The notes beneath the pieces were generated by a model. It had not been told where the DNA came from and made no database searches. It saw only the letters and a program-made list of their open reading frames with translations. Both the position numbers and the translations under genes were made by a program. From an uncultured Bacilli bacterium (GTDB taxonomy: Bacteria; Bacillota_I; Bacilli_A; RF39; UBA660), in contig CAKORX010000001.1 in NCBI GenBank assembly GCA_934101645.1, positions 62,001-126,000 of the forward strand: a stretch of DNA of 64,000 nucleotides. Direction: 5' to 3'. Positions 6,902-14,314 of the stretch are shown here, piece by piece (position 1 is the first letter of the stretch; each line of letters starts with the position of its first letter).

Positions 6902-7505
6902 TTTTAACCTTATTTGTTTTATCGATAACCTTTGCTATTAAATGTCCCGTTTTTGTTAATTCTTTATTACTAAACAATAATTTATTATTATTCATTATTA
7001 AATCTTCACTTTTTGATACTAAAATTAGATTATCAATATCAAAGTTTCTTTTATTCTTATCAGCAAACATTACATTATATCCATCAGGAATTTCACCATA
7101 ATGTTGTTTATAAATATATCTATGTTTTAATTCCCAATTGTCATTTAAACATCCATCTCTGACTTTTATATATATATATCCATCTTTTGATATTCTTTCT
7201 TCCCCAATATCTCTATGATTTTGAGGAATATTACCTTTTTTAAATCTTGTTGCTTTTGTTTTTTCTATTGCTTCCTTACTCATATATTCAGTTTGTTTTT
7301 TACCTTTATTATGAGTTACATGTCCTTTTTTAAATTGACCTGATAAACCACTATTTAATTTATGATTTTCTCTATAACTCTTTATTTCTTTAGCAGTTAT
7401 ATTTGTGTTAAATTGTTTATTAAACATATCCGCTAATTCTTTGGAATATTTCCCATAATAATTATCAATGATAAATTTCTTTTGTTCTTCACTATATCTA
7501 TGCAT
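6888..7505 (-). CDS. HNH endonuclease, homing type
   Basis: The 205-residue protein starts with a helix-turn-helix-like segment (YSEEQKKFIIDNYYG...SKELADMF). A Lys-rich linker follows, then an HNH_3 core: ELKHRYIYKQHYGEIPDGYN gives the first His and the G-x-x-P turn, and N-x-DIDNL-x-LVS closes it. Free-standing phage enzymes of this type cut DNA to spread their own gene and often act on related phages. It may be an intruder in the operon, although it keeps overlapping junctions. Confidence 0.85.
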   Translation of the reverse strand: MHRYSEEQKKFIIDNYYGKYSKELADMFNKQFNTNITAKEIKSYRENHKLNSGLSGQFKKGHVTHNKGKKQTEYMSKEAIEKTKATRFKKGNIPQNHRDIGEERISKDGYIYIKVRDGCLNDNWELKHRYIYKQHYGEIPDGYNVMFADKNKRNFDIDNLILVSKSEDLIMNNNKLLFSNKELTKTGHLIAKVIDKTNKVKNERL

Positions 7506-7506
7506 A

Positions 7507-7743
7507 CTATTTTTCCTTTAGTTGCAATACTTCTTTTTCATTTATTCCTAATTCATCAGCGTATTTTTTGGCATTTAATATTAAATTTGCATTTGAAACT
7601 ATTGTAGAACATATTGAAGATACAGCTTTAGCCCTTTGAATTTCTTTTTTAAAACTTTCTTCATTTTCTAAATTTTCATCATCGTTTAACCTTTCTAATT
7701 CTTCGAATAAATAATTATTTACATCACTTAAATTATTTTTCAT
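7507..7743 (-). CDS. Small phage protein, unknown
   Basis: 78 acidic helical residues, including EELERLNDDENLENEESFKK and VSSICSTIVSNANLILNAKK. The latter is reminiscent of small proteins annotated beside homing nucleases, but no firm family can be given. Start and previous stop overlap as TAATG. Confidence 0.5.
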   Translation of the reverse strand: MKNNLSDVNNYLFEELERLNDDENLENEESFKKEIQRAKAVSSICSTIVSNANLILNAKKYADELGINEKEVLQLKEK

Positions 7744-7985
7744 TAAAACCTCCTGTAATCCCCAATTTGTTCCTCAATTAACTCTTGTGGTGTTTTAGGA
7801 TTATAATAATTTTCTAAATCATCCTTTAATTCACGAACTGTGTCACTTAATTTATAGATTTTAGTAATTAAATCTTCACACATTTCATTTAATTTATCAT
7901 TTGAAATAGAGCCTTTAGTATCATATTTTTTGTTAAATAATTCACGTATTTCTTCATACCATTTCAAATCATTTACATTTATCAT
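7743..7985 (-). CDS. Small phage protein, unknown
   Basis: 80 residues, helical and charged (LNEMCEDLITKIYKLSDTVR), soluble. Both ends are TAATG overlaps with the neighbours, so translation of three genes is coupled. Not recognised. Confidence 0.5.
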   Translation of the reverse strand: MINVNDLKWYEEIRELFNKKYDTKGSISNDKLNEMCEDLITKIYKLSDTVRELKDDLENYYNPKTPQELIEEQIGDYRRF

Positions 7986-8389
7986 TATTCTTCACCAACT
8001 TGTGTTTTAATTTGAATTGGAACTATTGCTTCTGGTCTAAATATAAATTCATAATCATATCTTGAAACATCACTATATTCTAATTGTTCTACTACATAAG
8101 TTGTTTCATTTGCCACGTATAACATATGTTTTTGATATTTATCTTCACCAATTCTACATACAAGTTCTAATTCATTATTTTCACTTTCCAGTCCACCCTT
8201 AATACTACAATTCCCAGTTGCCTGAAATAAATATTCTCCAGTTCTTAAGTTTATAAATGTGATTCTTCTTTTAACTTTAAACTCATTAGCTTCTCGACTT
8301 ATATTGTATCTAACTGTCTCTGCACTATCACATCCTGCCAAAAATAAACTGCAAAATATAATTAATAAAACCACTTTAATTTTTTTCAT
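7985..8389 (-). CDS. Phage beta-sandwich lipoprotein
   Basis: 134 residues: a type II signal peptide with lipobox LAGC at 18-21, then SREANEFKVKRRITFINLRT, CxI and a Tyr-rich end (YVVEQLEYSDVSRYDYEF). I recognise this as the family often labelled beta-sandwich lipoprotein in Clostridia and Bacilli phages. The exported, lipid-anchored form suggests expression from the prophage and possibly superinfection exclusion; that role is inference. Confidence 0.75.
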   Translation of the reverse strand: MKKIKVVLLIIFCSLFLAGCDSAETVRYNISREANEFKVKRRITFINLRTGEYLFQATGNCSIKGGLESENNELELVCRIGEDKYQKHMLYVANETTYVVEQLEYSDVSRYDYEFIFRPEAIVPIQIKTQVGEE

Positions 8390-8835
8390 ACATTCTCCTT
8401 TACTTTTTTTATAATTCTGCTAGTCTTTGCCCCACTTTTAACTCCTATTCTTTGCTTATTAGGAATTCTTCCAGATGGAATTTTGTTAATTAACCATTTG
8501 TCTTTTTTAAAATCAGCATATTCTTTTTCAACTACTGATTTCTTTTCTTCTGTTAACTTTAATTCTTCTTTTAAACTAGCTACTTCTTTTTTAAATTCAA
8601 TAACCTGTTCTCTTAATTTATCTTTTCTTTTAGATAAATCATTATGTTTTTTTATGACTTTTTCTTTATCATTTTGTAATGTATTAAGTAATGCTGATAA
8701 TTTAGTTACTTCATTTTGACTTGCTTTTAAATCATCGGCAAGTCCTTTATTTGCTTTTTCCACTAAATTTAATCTATCTTTTAATGATGTATATTCTTCT
8801 CTCAAAACCCTCTGATATTTAGATTTAAATATCAT
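8386..8835 (-). CDS. Coiled-coil phage protein with basic tail
   Basis: 149 residues. A continuous coiled coil runs from about 10 to 110 (YTSLKDRLNLVEKANKGLAD and on), followed by a basic, Gly-containing tail (SGRIPNKQRIGVKSGAKTSR). The tail could bind nucleic acid. ATGA overlaps join it to both neighbours. Function unknown. Confidence 0.55.
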   Translation of the reverse strand: MIFKSKYQRVLREEYTSLKDRLNLVEKANKGLADDLKASQNEVTKLSALLNTLQNDKEKVIKKHNDLSKRKDKLREQVIEFKKEVASLKEELKLTEEKKSVVEKEYADFKKDKWLINKIPSGRIPNKQRIGVKSGAKTSRIIKKVKENV

Positions 8836-8981
8836 TTTTCTAATTTTTCCTCCAGCTTTATAATCTTTTTTGTTAACTCTTTTATAATTTTATTTTTTTG
8901 ATCTATTACATTTTTTGTTAGTGCTAACTCACTTTTATAGTATTCTAGTTCATCTTTTAATTTTTTAATTTCATTTTCCAT
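8832..8981 (-). CDS. 49-residue coiled-coil phage protein
   Basis: A short frame runs from ATG 8981 to TGA 8832. It overlaps the upstream gene by 11 bases and the downstream start as ATGA. The product is a pure heptad coiled coil (MENEIKKLKDELEYYKSELA). It has no strong ribosome site, so translation would depend on coupling. Confidence 0.5.
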   Translation of the reverse strand: MENEIKKLKDELEYYKSELALTKNVIDQKNKIIKELTKKIIKLEEKLEK

Positions 8982-9444
8982 AACTATTCATTAACCTTTC
9001 AAATTCAACATCATCTAAAGTTTTTATTCCAACTTTTTTACACTCACTTTCTACCCCTTTAATTAATTGCCAAAACTCTTTTGAATTGAGTTCGTGTGTT
9101 CTCTTGTAAAATACATAAAAGTCTTTCATATCGGCTCTTTTGTACCTTTTTGCATAAGGGTAAAACTCTCTCATATTAGTACCTTGCGGAACTATAGCAC
9201 AAATTGCTGAATTATTTTTATCAGTTGCTATAGTTCCATATGCAAGATTTAAATCAATTTTCATTTCTTCATCAGATACTGCAAATCCATTAGCACGGTT
9301 ATATTTTGCAAGCTCGTTTGCAAGTTTATGGAAGTAAGCATTTGCATCTTTACTTCTCATTTTTTTATATTCTTTAATCTCATAAACTTTATCTCTATCA
9401 AGATTAAATAATACTCTTGATAGTTCTTCGGGTTTTCCTATCAT
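8971..9444 (-). CDS. Phage recombination-associated protein (NinB-like?), uncertain
   Basis: The 157 residues contain the segment KMRSKDANAYFHKLANELAK, common in phage replication and recombination modules, and end TLDDVEFERLMNSYGK. Its place immediately after the SSB gene suggests a DNA-recombination role. I recall similar proteins annotated as NinB-like or hypothetical, but cannot confirm the family from sequence alone. Confidence 0.45.
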   Translation of the reverse strand: MIGKPEELSRVLFNLDRDKVYEIKEYKKMRSKDANAYFHKLANELAKYNRANGFAVSDEEMKIDLNLAYGTIATDKNNSAICAIVPQGTNMREFYPYAKRYKRADMKDFYVFYKRTHELNSKEFWQLIKGVESECKKVGIKTLDDVEFERLMNSYGK

Positions 9445-9446
9445 AA

Positions 9447-9890
9447 TCAGAATGGGAATTGGCTTGGATCAATTTCATTTTCGTTTGCAAATTCAGTATA
9501 TGGATCAGAAGTTTGAGGTGCATTATTACTTGGTGCTGGAACTTCTGGATTAGGGTCAGTAGGTAATGGCTCGTTACTTTTTGAATTTAAAAACATTACT
9601 CTACTTGCTAACACATAAGTTCTATAATGTTTACCTTGTTCATCCTCCCAATTATCGACTTTTATTCTGCCTTCAACTGCAACTTTGCTACCTGTTGAAG
9701 TATACTTTTTTATATTCTCGGCTTGTTCGTTCCAAACAACACAAGGTATATAATCAGCAGGAATTTTTTGTCCATCAGCTGTCTTACCATTATTAATTGC
9801 AACAGTAAATTTACCTACGGCTTTATTACTTTGCGTATATTTAATTTCTATATCTCTTGTTAAATTTCCAATTAATATTACTTTATTCAT
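9447..9890 (-). CDS. ssb: Phage single-stranded DNA-binding protein (with acidic tail)
   Basis: 147 residues. The OB-fold opens MNKVILIGNLTRDIEIKYTQ and continues with VGKFTVAIN, WNEQAENIKKYTSTGSKVAV and EGR. A Pro/Asn-rich linker leads to the acidic tip IDPSQFPF, the partner-binding tail of canonical SSBs. It coats replication and recombination intermediates. It is the first of two SSB genes in this prophage; the other lacks the tail. Confidence 0.95.
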   Translation of the reverse strand: MNKVILIGNLTRDIEIKYTQSNKAVGKFTVAINNGKTADGQKIPADYIPCVVWNEQAENIKKYTSTGSKVAVEGRIKVDNWEDEQGKHYRTYVLASRVMFLNSKSNEPLPTDPNPEVPAPSNNAPQTSDPYTEFANENEIDPSQFPF

Positions 9891-10197
9891 ATTTTTTTAG
9901 TTCCTCTAAAAATTCCTTCATAACATTTAATTTTTCAAGCATTTTATCCGTTTCTAATGAATTATCTCCAATTTTTTTATCAAATTCTTTTTTTATTTTT
10001 AAAGCATCTTTTATTTCTTTTAATATTTCTTCTTCTGTTAATGGAGAATTTTTTGCAAGATTTTCAATTGCTGTTATAATCATTGTCATAATTTCTGCTA
10101 AACTTCCTTCTGCAGCCATTGTATTATTAGTAACTACTAGCATACACTTTGCATTCTCTATTGATTTTATAATTTTTTCTTTTTCCGTTTTTTTCAT
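9883..10197 (-). CDS. Small helical phage protein, unknown
   Basis: 104 residues, helical throughout (LTEEEILKEIKDALKIKKEF and a C-terminal amphipathic helix). It lies in the recombination module between the RecB-like nuclease and SSB and overlaps the SSB start by 8 bases. No family recognised. Confidence 0.5.
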   Translation of the reverse strand: MKKTEKEKIIKSIENAKCMLVVTNNTMAAEGSLAEIMTMIITAIENLAKNSPLTEEEILKEIKDALKIKKEFDKKIGDNSLETDKMLEKLNVMKEFLEELKKYE

Positions 10198-10217
10198 TTT
10201 ATCTTACCTTCCTTTTC

Positions 10218-10793
10218 TTAATATTTACTTTCCCATTTTTCACAAAATAGGTCATATAATTGATTTGTTTTTAACCAAGATATAAAATTATCTATTTCAC
10301 TATACAAATCAGTTTTAATTTCTTCTCTATAATAAATTTCGTGATAAATATTTATATCTTCTAGTTTTTTATCTTCCTTGAAATTGTTTGATATTAAATA
10401 TTCAAATTTGTTTGCTTCAGGGCATAATTCAAAATACATTAAATGTTGATATGAGTCATAGAAACTTCCAACTTCATAACTTCCTTTGTATTTGTAATCA
10501 TATATTGTTCCTGCCTTCAAACAGTCTAAAATTCCATATAATACATAACTACCAGTCTTAGTTGTAATATTTTTTGATAACTTGACTTGATAGCATCCTT
10601 TTTTTGTTGGTTCATAATTGTCCATCATAAATTGTTCGAATTTAAAGCCATTCATTATTGCTTCAGTTGGTTCAAATGGAACTTTAGCAAGTACATTTTT
10701 AAAATCCTCTAAAGTTCCATATTCATTATCGGAACTTATTGCATATCTCCAACTATTAAGCAATGTTGCTGTTATCAGATACTTTTTCATCAT
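10218..10793 (-). CDS. PD-(D/E)XK nuclease, Cas4/RecB-like
   Basis: 191 residues. Early in the fold, GFKFEQFM supplies a motif-II-like Glu. The core is YGILDCLKAGTIYDYKYKGS, where Asp, then D-x-K, matches the catalytic arrangement of RecB/Cas4-type exonucleases; a conserved Q-x-x-Y-F-x-L segment (YQHLMYFELC) follows. In phages such enzymes resect ends for annealing-type recombination, fitting the SSB and Sak4-like neighbours. ATGATG at the start makes 10790 an equally good start. Confidence 0.75.
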   Translation of the reverse strand: MMKKYLITATLLNSWRYAISSDNEYGTLEDFKNVLAKVPFEPTEAIMNGFKFEQFMMDNYEPTKKGCYQVKLSKNITTKTGSYVLYGILDCLKAGTIYDYKYKGSYEVGSFYDSYQHLMYFELCPEANKFEYLISNNFKEDKKLEDINIYHEIYYREEIKTDLYSEIDNFISWLKTNQLYDLFCEKWESKY

Positions 10794-11745
10794 TTACCTC
10801 GGTTTTAGGTTTTTCCTTTAACTCCCATTGCATTGTACTTGAATTCCAAACAATACCTAATTCAGCACATTTTTCTTTGAATTTATGTTTTAATTCTTTT
10901 TCAGAAGTTAAAATATGCTTTGCATTTTTCATAACATTTGTAATTTCATTAATATTTTCAAAAGTCATATTTTCTATTTGAGGTAAAATATTATCCATAA
11001 GTTTTTGATATTCCTCTTTTTGTGTTTCAAAATAATTTGCTTCTGCTAATATATTGTCATTTACTTTTTTGAATAATTGAGTTAAGAAATCATTTGGAAT
11101 ATTTTGGTTGTCTAGGTCCGGTAGCTCAATAACACCATTAATTCCGTGTGTACCTTTTGCGAAGTATCTTTCACAATTACTAAAGCCTATTGTTCTTTTT
11201 CCATTATACATTTCCATAAAACCACCTAGATCCATTGGCTGCCAAACATTATCTTTTGTACTTCCTTCAACTAAAATTCTTAATTTAGTAGCTTCACCAT
11301 CTTTATCTTCCTTTGCGTGAAATATAACAACTACATTTTTGTTCAAAGTATAAAAGGCTTCATCCATAAGTCTTTGGAATTCTTTTCCAACAGCACCATA
11401 ACCCTTAATTGATAATGTTTTACCATCTTTTTGACCGTTTTTACTATCTTGTCTAATCACATAAGGTTTCATTAAATCAAGTAACTTTCCACCTGTATCA
11501 AATACTATGGTTTCATAATCACTTAAGTTACCTTTTAAATCGTTTAAAAGTTCCTCGTATGTTTCTGGTTGAGTAAAGTCCTTTCTATTTTTTGCCTGTA
11601 CTCTATCTACACCTCTATCAACATCAATATGTAATGGTTTTGGCGCTGATAGTGCTAAAGTTGTTTTTCCTATTCCAGGAAATCCTGCTATTAAAATTCT
11701 TATTTTTTTTGTAGTACTAACTACTTCATTTGGTTTTTTTATCAT
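10756..11745 (-). CDS. Sak4-like RecA-fold ATPase (AAA_24)
   Basis: 329 residues. Walker A is GFPGIGKTT at about 20-28; after it come an IDVDRG strand, Walker B IVFDT, and the strand VVVIFHAKED. This is the phage nucleotide-binding AAA_24/Sak4 family, single-strand annealing recombinases that work with a phage SSB. The C-terminal 100 residues are helical. It is followed two bases upstream by a second SSB gene and overlaps the nuclease gene, a compact recombination cassette. Confidence 0.85.
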   Translation of the reverse strand: MIKKPNEVVSTTKKIRILIAGFPGIGKTTLALSAPKPLHIDVDRGVDRVQAKNRKDFTQPETYEELLNDLKGNLSDYETIVFDTGGKLLDLMKPYVIRQDSKNGQKDGKTLSIKGYGAVGKEFQRLMDEAFYTLNKNVVVIFHAKEDKDGEATKLRILVEGSTKDNVWQPMDLGGFMEMYNGKRTIGFSNCERYFAKGTHGINGVIELPDLDNQNIPNDFLTQLFKKVNDNILAEANYFETQKEEYQKLMDNILPQIENMTFENINEITNVMKNAKHILTSEKELKHKFKEKCAELGIVWNSSTMQWELKEKPKTEVNDEKVSDNSNIA

Positions 11746-11747
11746 TT

Positions 11748-12086
11748 TTATTTCTCCTTCTTTCCACTTGCTAAAAAAGTAACTTTCTCTGCAACAATAG
11801 TAAGTTCATTTTTCACTGTTTCATCATAAGTAGTTCCATCATCAATTGTTACTGAACTTTGTATTCTTCCTTTAACTGCTAATAAATCGCCTTTTTTGCA
11901 TAATTCACAAACTTGCTGTGCAATTCCTGCCCAAAGTACACAGTCCACAACATCTGATTTATAAACTCCATTTAAGTCTTTGTAATTTCTTGGAATTTGT
12001 ATTGTAACTATTATTTTCTTTTTATTTTCAGTTTCAATTATTTTTGGGTCTGAAACTAAACGACCCACAACTATTAATTGGTTCAT
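11748..12086 (-). CDS. ssb: Second single-stranded DNA-binding protein (tailless)
   Basis: 112 residues with an OB-fold: MNQLIVVGRLVSDPKIIETE, VTIQIPRNYKD, DVVDCVLWAGIAQQVCELCK and GDLLAVKGRIQ. It ends ASGKKEK with no acidic tip, unlike the other prophage SSB. It lies directly before the Sak4-like ATPase, its probable partner. The start overlaps the previous stop as TAATG. Confidence 0.88.
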   Translation of the reverse strand: MNQLIVVGRLVSDPKIIETENKKKIIVTIQIPRNYKDLNGVYKSDVVDCVLWAGIAQQVCELCKKGDLLAVKGRIQSSVTIDDGTTYDETVKNELTIVAEKVTFLASGKKEK

Positions 12087-12634
12087 TATTTTTCCTTTCT
12101 TTCTAAAACCTCTTTTGCCTTTTCAGGGCTTGGTGGGTTTAAATAACAATCCATAACTTTTTTTTGCCAATCTAAATCACTATTTTCAATTAAAAATTTT
12201 GCTAATTTTCTGTATTTTTCCTCAAAATCCTCATCACTCATTTGATACAATTGTGCAATTTCATACGAATTTAAATCTATGCCTTTATACTTTTTGGTTT
12301 CTCTTTTAATTGTTGAAATGCAGCAGCACCTTTGATAATGCTTGTCCATATCATCAATGCTCTCAAAAGGTCTTTTACAAATATCACACAGCACCTTGCC
12401 TTTATTAAAGTTTTCAATATCTTCTGATTTTGGTATTGCTCTTAGTATGTATGTTAAAGTTGGTAATTTGCGCTGGTAAAACTCATCTGACATAACTTTT
12501 TCTAAAGCATTAAGGACCAAGACTTTATCATAAAATATTAATTTTTTTGCCCAAGCAAGTCTCATATTTTCGTTAAAGTCATTGTAATTTAATTCTACAT
12601 AATCAAGAATTTCATTTATTTCTTTTTTAGTCAT
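12086..12634 (-). CDS. Replicative helicase loader/inhibitor (G39P-like)
   Basis: 182 residues. The N-terminal 65 residues (MTKKEINEILDYVELNYNDF ... LPTLTYILRAIP) have the helical layout of the G39P helicase-loader family. A zinc finger follows at about 101-120, CDICKRPFESIDDMDKHYQRC, which is unusual for that family. The gene lies next to the DnaD-like initiator, as expected for delivering the host helicase to the phage origin. Confidence 0.65.
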   Translation of the reverse strand: MTKKEINEILDYVELNYNDFNENMRLAWAKKLIFYDKVLVLNALEKVMSDEFYQRKLPTLTYILRAIPKSEDIENFNKGKVLCDICKRPFESIDDMDKHYQRCCCISTIKRETKKYKGIDLNSYEIAQLYQMSDEDFEEKYRKLAKFLIENSDLDWQKKVMDCYLNPPSPEKAKEVLERKEK

Positions 12635-13358
12635 CAGGCAATCCTAATTCTTTTAAAGCTTGATCAACAATTTCTTTGTTGTTTAAAGTTTTTCCATTTG
12701 ATTTTTTTAGTTTATTTTCCTCAAATCGTCTTTCATCTGCTTCAACTTCAGCAAGTGATGTATAACCTTTTGCTTTGTAGGATGAAATAATGCTTTGAGT
12801 ATACTTTAAACTTGTTGCTCGATTAAGTGTAGTTTGTTTAACCGCATGTCTAGTAAGTTCATTGTCTTCCCAAGTTTGTATAAGTTCTATTTCACTGCTG
12901 GATAATAATCTTCCTAATTCTTTTTGCACAAACTCTATTAAACTATTACTAAGTTCTATATTATTACTAGTTTTTAAATTATACTTATTAGTATCAATAT
13001 CTAAACAAGAATTATTAGTATTAACATTAACAATAACATCAACATCTTGATGTGATTTGATTTTGTTGTTGTTTTGATTTTCATTTGATTTTGTTTTGAT
13101 TTCATTTTGATTATCAATTTGTTTTATATTTTGATTTTCATTTGATTTAGAAATTGAACCATTTTTGCTTTTAATTTTGGATTTGTCTAATGGCCTTTTT
13201 AAATTATTGAAAATCTTCATTTGATTTTTATTAAGTTTTGGTTCTATACCTTCAAACATATAGTACCAGATTGCACAAATTAATTCTTTTTGTTCTTTTT
13301 CAGAAAGAATTGTAATTAGCTCGTGATAATCTCTATATGCTGTAAAACTATTTATCAT
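12627..13358 (-). CDS. Phage replication initiator (DUF6291-like N-terminus, DnaD-like C-terminus)
   Basis: 243 residues. The N-terminus (INSFTAYRDYHELITILSEK ... AIWYYMFEGIEP) matches phage replisome-organiser proteins. A low-complexity linker of about 70 residues with repeated SNENQN follows. The DnaD-like domain FVQKELGRLLSSSEIELIQT ... YTQSIISSYKAKGYTSLAEV runs from about 140 to 210. It should bind the origin and recruit the loader encoded next. The linker DNA holds direct repeats that could be the origin itself. Confidence 0.8.
   Translation of the reverse strand: MINSFTAYRDYHELITILSEKEQKELICAIWYYMFEGIEPKLNKNQMKIFNNLKRPLDKSKIKSKNGSISKSNENQNIKQIDNQNEIKTKSNENQNNNKIKSHQDVDVIVNVNTNNSCLDIDTNKYNLKTSNNIELSNSLIEFVQKELGRLLSSSEIELIQTWEDNELTRHAVKQTTLNRATSLKYTQSIISSYKAKGYTSLAEVEADERRFEENKLKKSNGKTLNNKEIVDQALKELGLPDD
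13072..13148. repeat. Iteron-like direct repeats inside the initiator gene (possible phage origin)
   Basis: The 20-base unit TTTTGATTTTCATTTGATTT occurs perfectly at 13072-13091 and 13129-13148, with a partial copy between them. Many phages keep their origin as iterons in the linker-coding part of the initiator gene, so this is a reasonable origin candidate. The repeats could equally be only a by-product of the SNENQN protein repeats. Confidence 0.4.
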
Positions 13359-13409
13359 AAATATAAATCCTTTCTCTAGTACCCAAAACTTCCCCTGATT
13401 TGATTTTTC

Positions 13410-13438
13410 TCTGCAAATTTGATATAATTACTTGCAGA
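13410..13438. repeat. Inverted repeat TCTGCAA/TTGCAGA upstream of the initiator gene
   Basis: Perfect 7-base arms at 13410-13416 and 13432-13438 are separated by 15 bases. The + strand also reads TTGATT-17-TATAAT (13400-13428) across this site, pointing away from the downstream minus genes. It could be an operator, a hairpin in the early transcript or an antisense promoter. No function can be assigned. Confidence 0.4.
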
Positions 13439-13456
13439 AAAATAGATTTTAAAGCC

Positions 13457-13672
13457 CTATTTTTCTTTTTTTATGCTATCTAAATAACGACTTGATAAGT
13501 CTAGTAATACGAATGCAGCCATAAATGATATAAAGCCGAACCAGGTCCACCCAGATGTCTTACCTATAAATGTTGTTATTGTAATAGTAAGTAAATCAGA
13601 TATGACTATTAATGAACTTAATGAAAAGATTATTAACATAAATAAATTAGTCTTGTTTAATTTCTTTTTCAT
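13457..13672 (-). CDS. Small two-helix membrane protein
   Basis: 71 residues with a basic N-terminus, helix one (LFMLIIFSLSSLIVISDLLT) and helix two around WTWFGFISFMAAFVLLDLSS, then a charged tail. It sits between the excisionase-like gene and the replication genes. Possibly an exclusion or early moron protein; function unknown. Confidence 0.55.
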   Translation of the reverse strand: MKKKLNKTNLFMLIIFSLSSLIVISDLLTITITTFIGKTSGWTWFGFISFMAAFVLLDLSSRYLDSIKKEK

Positions 13673-13680
13673 ATTTACTC

Positions 13681-13884
13681 CTATAATCCAAATTTTTTTT
13701 TAACTATTTTAGTTAATGCTATTAATGTTTTTCCTGATGGAATAAAATAACCTTTTTGTTCCATCTCTTCACGGCACATTTTTATGTACTCTATACACTT
13801 ATTAATACCAACACTTGGCATTATTATTTTTAAATCCTTTGCTGTCATATACGGCTGCTCTAATATTTCTTCTTTCGTTTTCAT
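13681..13884 (-). CDS. Small helix-turn-helix protein, excisionase-like
   Basis: 67 residues. YMTAKDLKIIMPSVGINKCI and on forms a winged-helix-like DNA-binding fold, ending in a basic patch (TKIVKKKFGL). Its position, second after the Cro-like gene in the early operon, and its size fit an excisionase or early regulator. The family is not certain. Confidence 0.5.
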   Translation of the reverse strand: MKTKEEILEQPYMTAKDLKIIMPSVGINKCIEYIKMCREEMEQKGYFIPSGKTLIALTKIVKKKFGL

Positions 13885-13935
13885 ATTTCCTCCTATTCGT
13901 TATGAAGCACTTGCAGGTGCTTTCTTTTTTTATTA

Positions 13936-14181
13936 TTACTCAATTTCTTCCACTTTTGGCATTTTGCCATATATTAATTCAAAAAAATAAACGGTAGTAA
14001 TATCATAGATATTCAACATTTGTAATAATAATCCGATTTCAATAAATTCAGGATGATTTTCATATTTTCTTAATGTTTCTCTATGAATTCCTAATTTACT
14101 AGCCATTTCCTCTAAAGAATAGCCTTTTTCTGCTCTTAAACCTTTTAATTTTGCAGAAATATTTTTATTAATTGCTTCCAT
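13936..14181 (-). CDS. Cro-like XRE regulator
   Basis: 81 residues with a classic helix-turn-helix (LKGLRAEKGYSLEEMASKLG, then IHRETLRKYENHPEF). As first gene of the minus-strand early operon, divergent from the repressor, it is the Cro counterpart. Its promoter is near perfect, and the operator lies inside that promoter. A further identical operator lies within the last codons of this gene. Confidence 0.85.
   Translation of the reverse strand: MEAINKNISAKLKGLRAEKGYSLEEMASKLGIHRETLRKYENHPEFIEIGLLLQMLNIYDITTVYFFELIYGKMPKVEEIE
13956..13970. promoter_or_regulatory. Distal operator copy (O3) inside the Cro-like gene
   Basis: TTGGCATTTTGCCAT at 13956-13970 carries the same 13-base palindrome TGGCATTTTGCCA found in the switch region. 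It lies 255 bases downstream, over the codons for GKMPKV. An identical palindrome so close is unlikely by chance, and suggests looping or roadblock repression by the CI-like protein. Confidence 0.5.
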
Positions 14182-14202
14182 ATTTTCCTCCTATCTATCT
14201 AC

Positions 14203-14231
14203 ATTATATTATGGCATTTTGCCAATGTCAA
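14203..14231 (-). promoter_or_regulatory. Early lytic promoter with operator O1 in its spacer
   Basis: On the minus strand, TTGACA (14231-14226) and TATAAT (14208-14203) are perfect consensus boxes with a 17-base spacer. The palindrome TGGCAAAATGCCA (14212-14224) fills that spacer, so a bound repressor would block polymerase directly. Confidence 0.85.
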
Positions 14232-14238
14232 TAACTTT

Positions 14239-14253
14239 TTGACAATTTGCCAA
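14239..14253. promoter_or_regulatory. Operator O2 of the lysogeny switch
   Basis: TTGACAATTTGCCAA is an imperfect copy of the O1 palindrome, centred 28 bases from it. It lies between the two divergent -35 boxes and ends 8 bases before the repressor promoter, a position suited to activation or autoregulation. Confidence 0.6.
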
Positions 14254-14260
14254 GAAAATA

Positions 14261-14289
14261 TTGAAAAAAGTTGATGTTTAGTGTATAAT
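14261..14289 (+). promoter_or_regulatory. Repressor maintenance promoter
   Basis: TTGAAA (14261-14266), a 17-base spacer and TATAAT (14284-14289) drive the repressor gene; AAAGGAGA at about 14299 is the ribosome site. Confidence 0.8.
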
Positions 14290-14314
14290 TGGCTTGTGAA
14301 AGGAGATAAAAAAT

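Noticed and set aside
9857..10285. A long + strand frame of 142 codons.
   Set aside because: Antisense to well-coupled phage genes; the composition is a mirror of AT-rich coding DNA.
13400..13428. A consensus-like + strand promoter (TTGATT-17-TATAAT).
   Set aside because: It points into the antisense strand of the early operon with no gene downstream. Such matches are common in AT-rich DNA; noted only with the inverted repeat.
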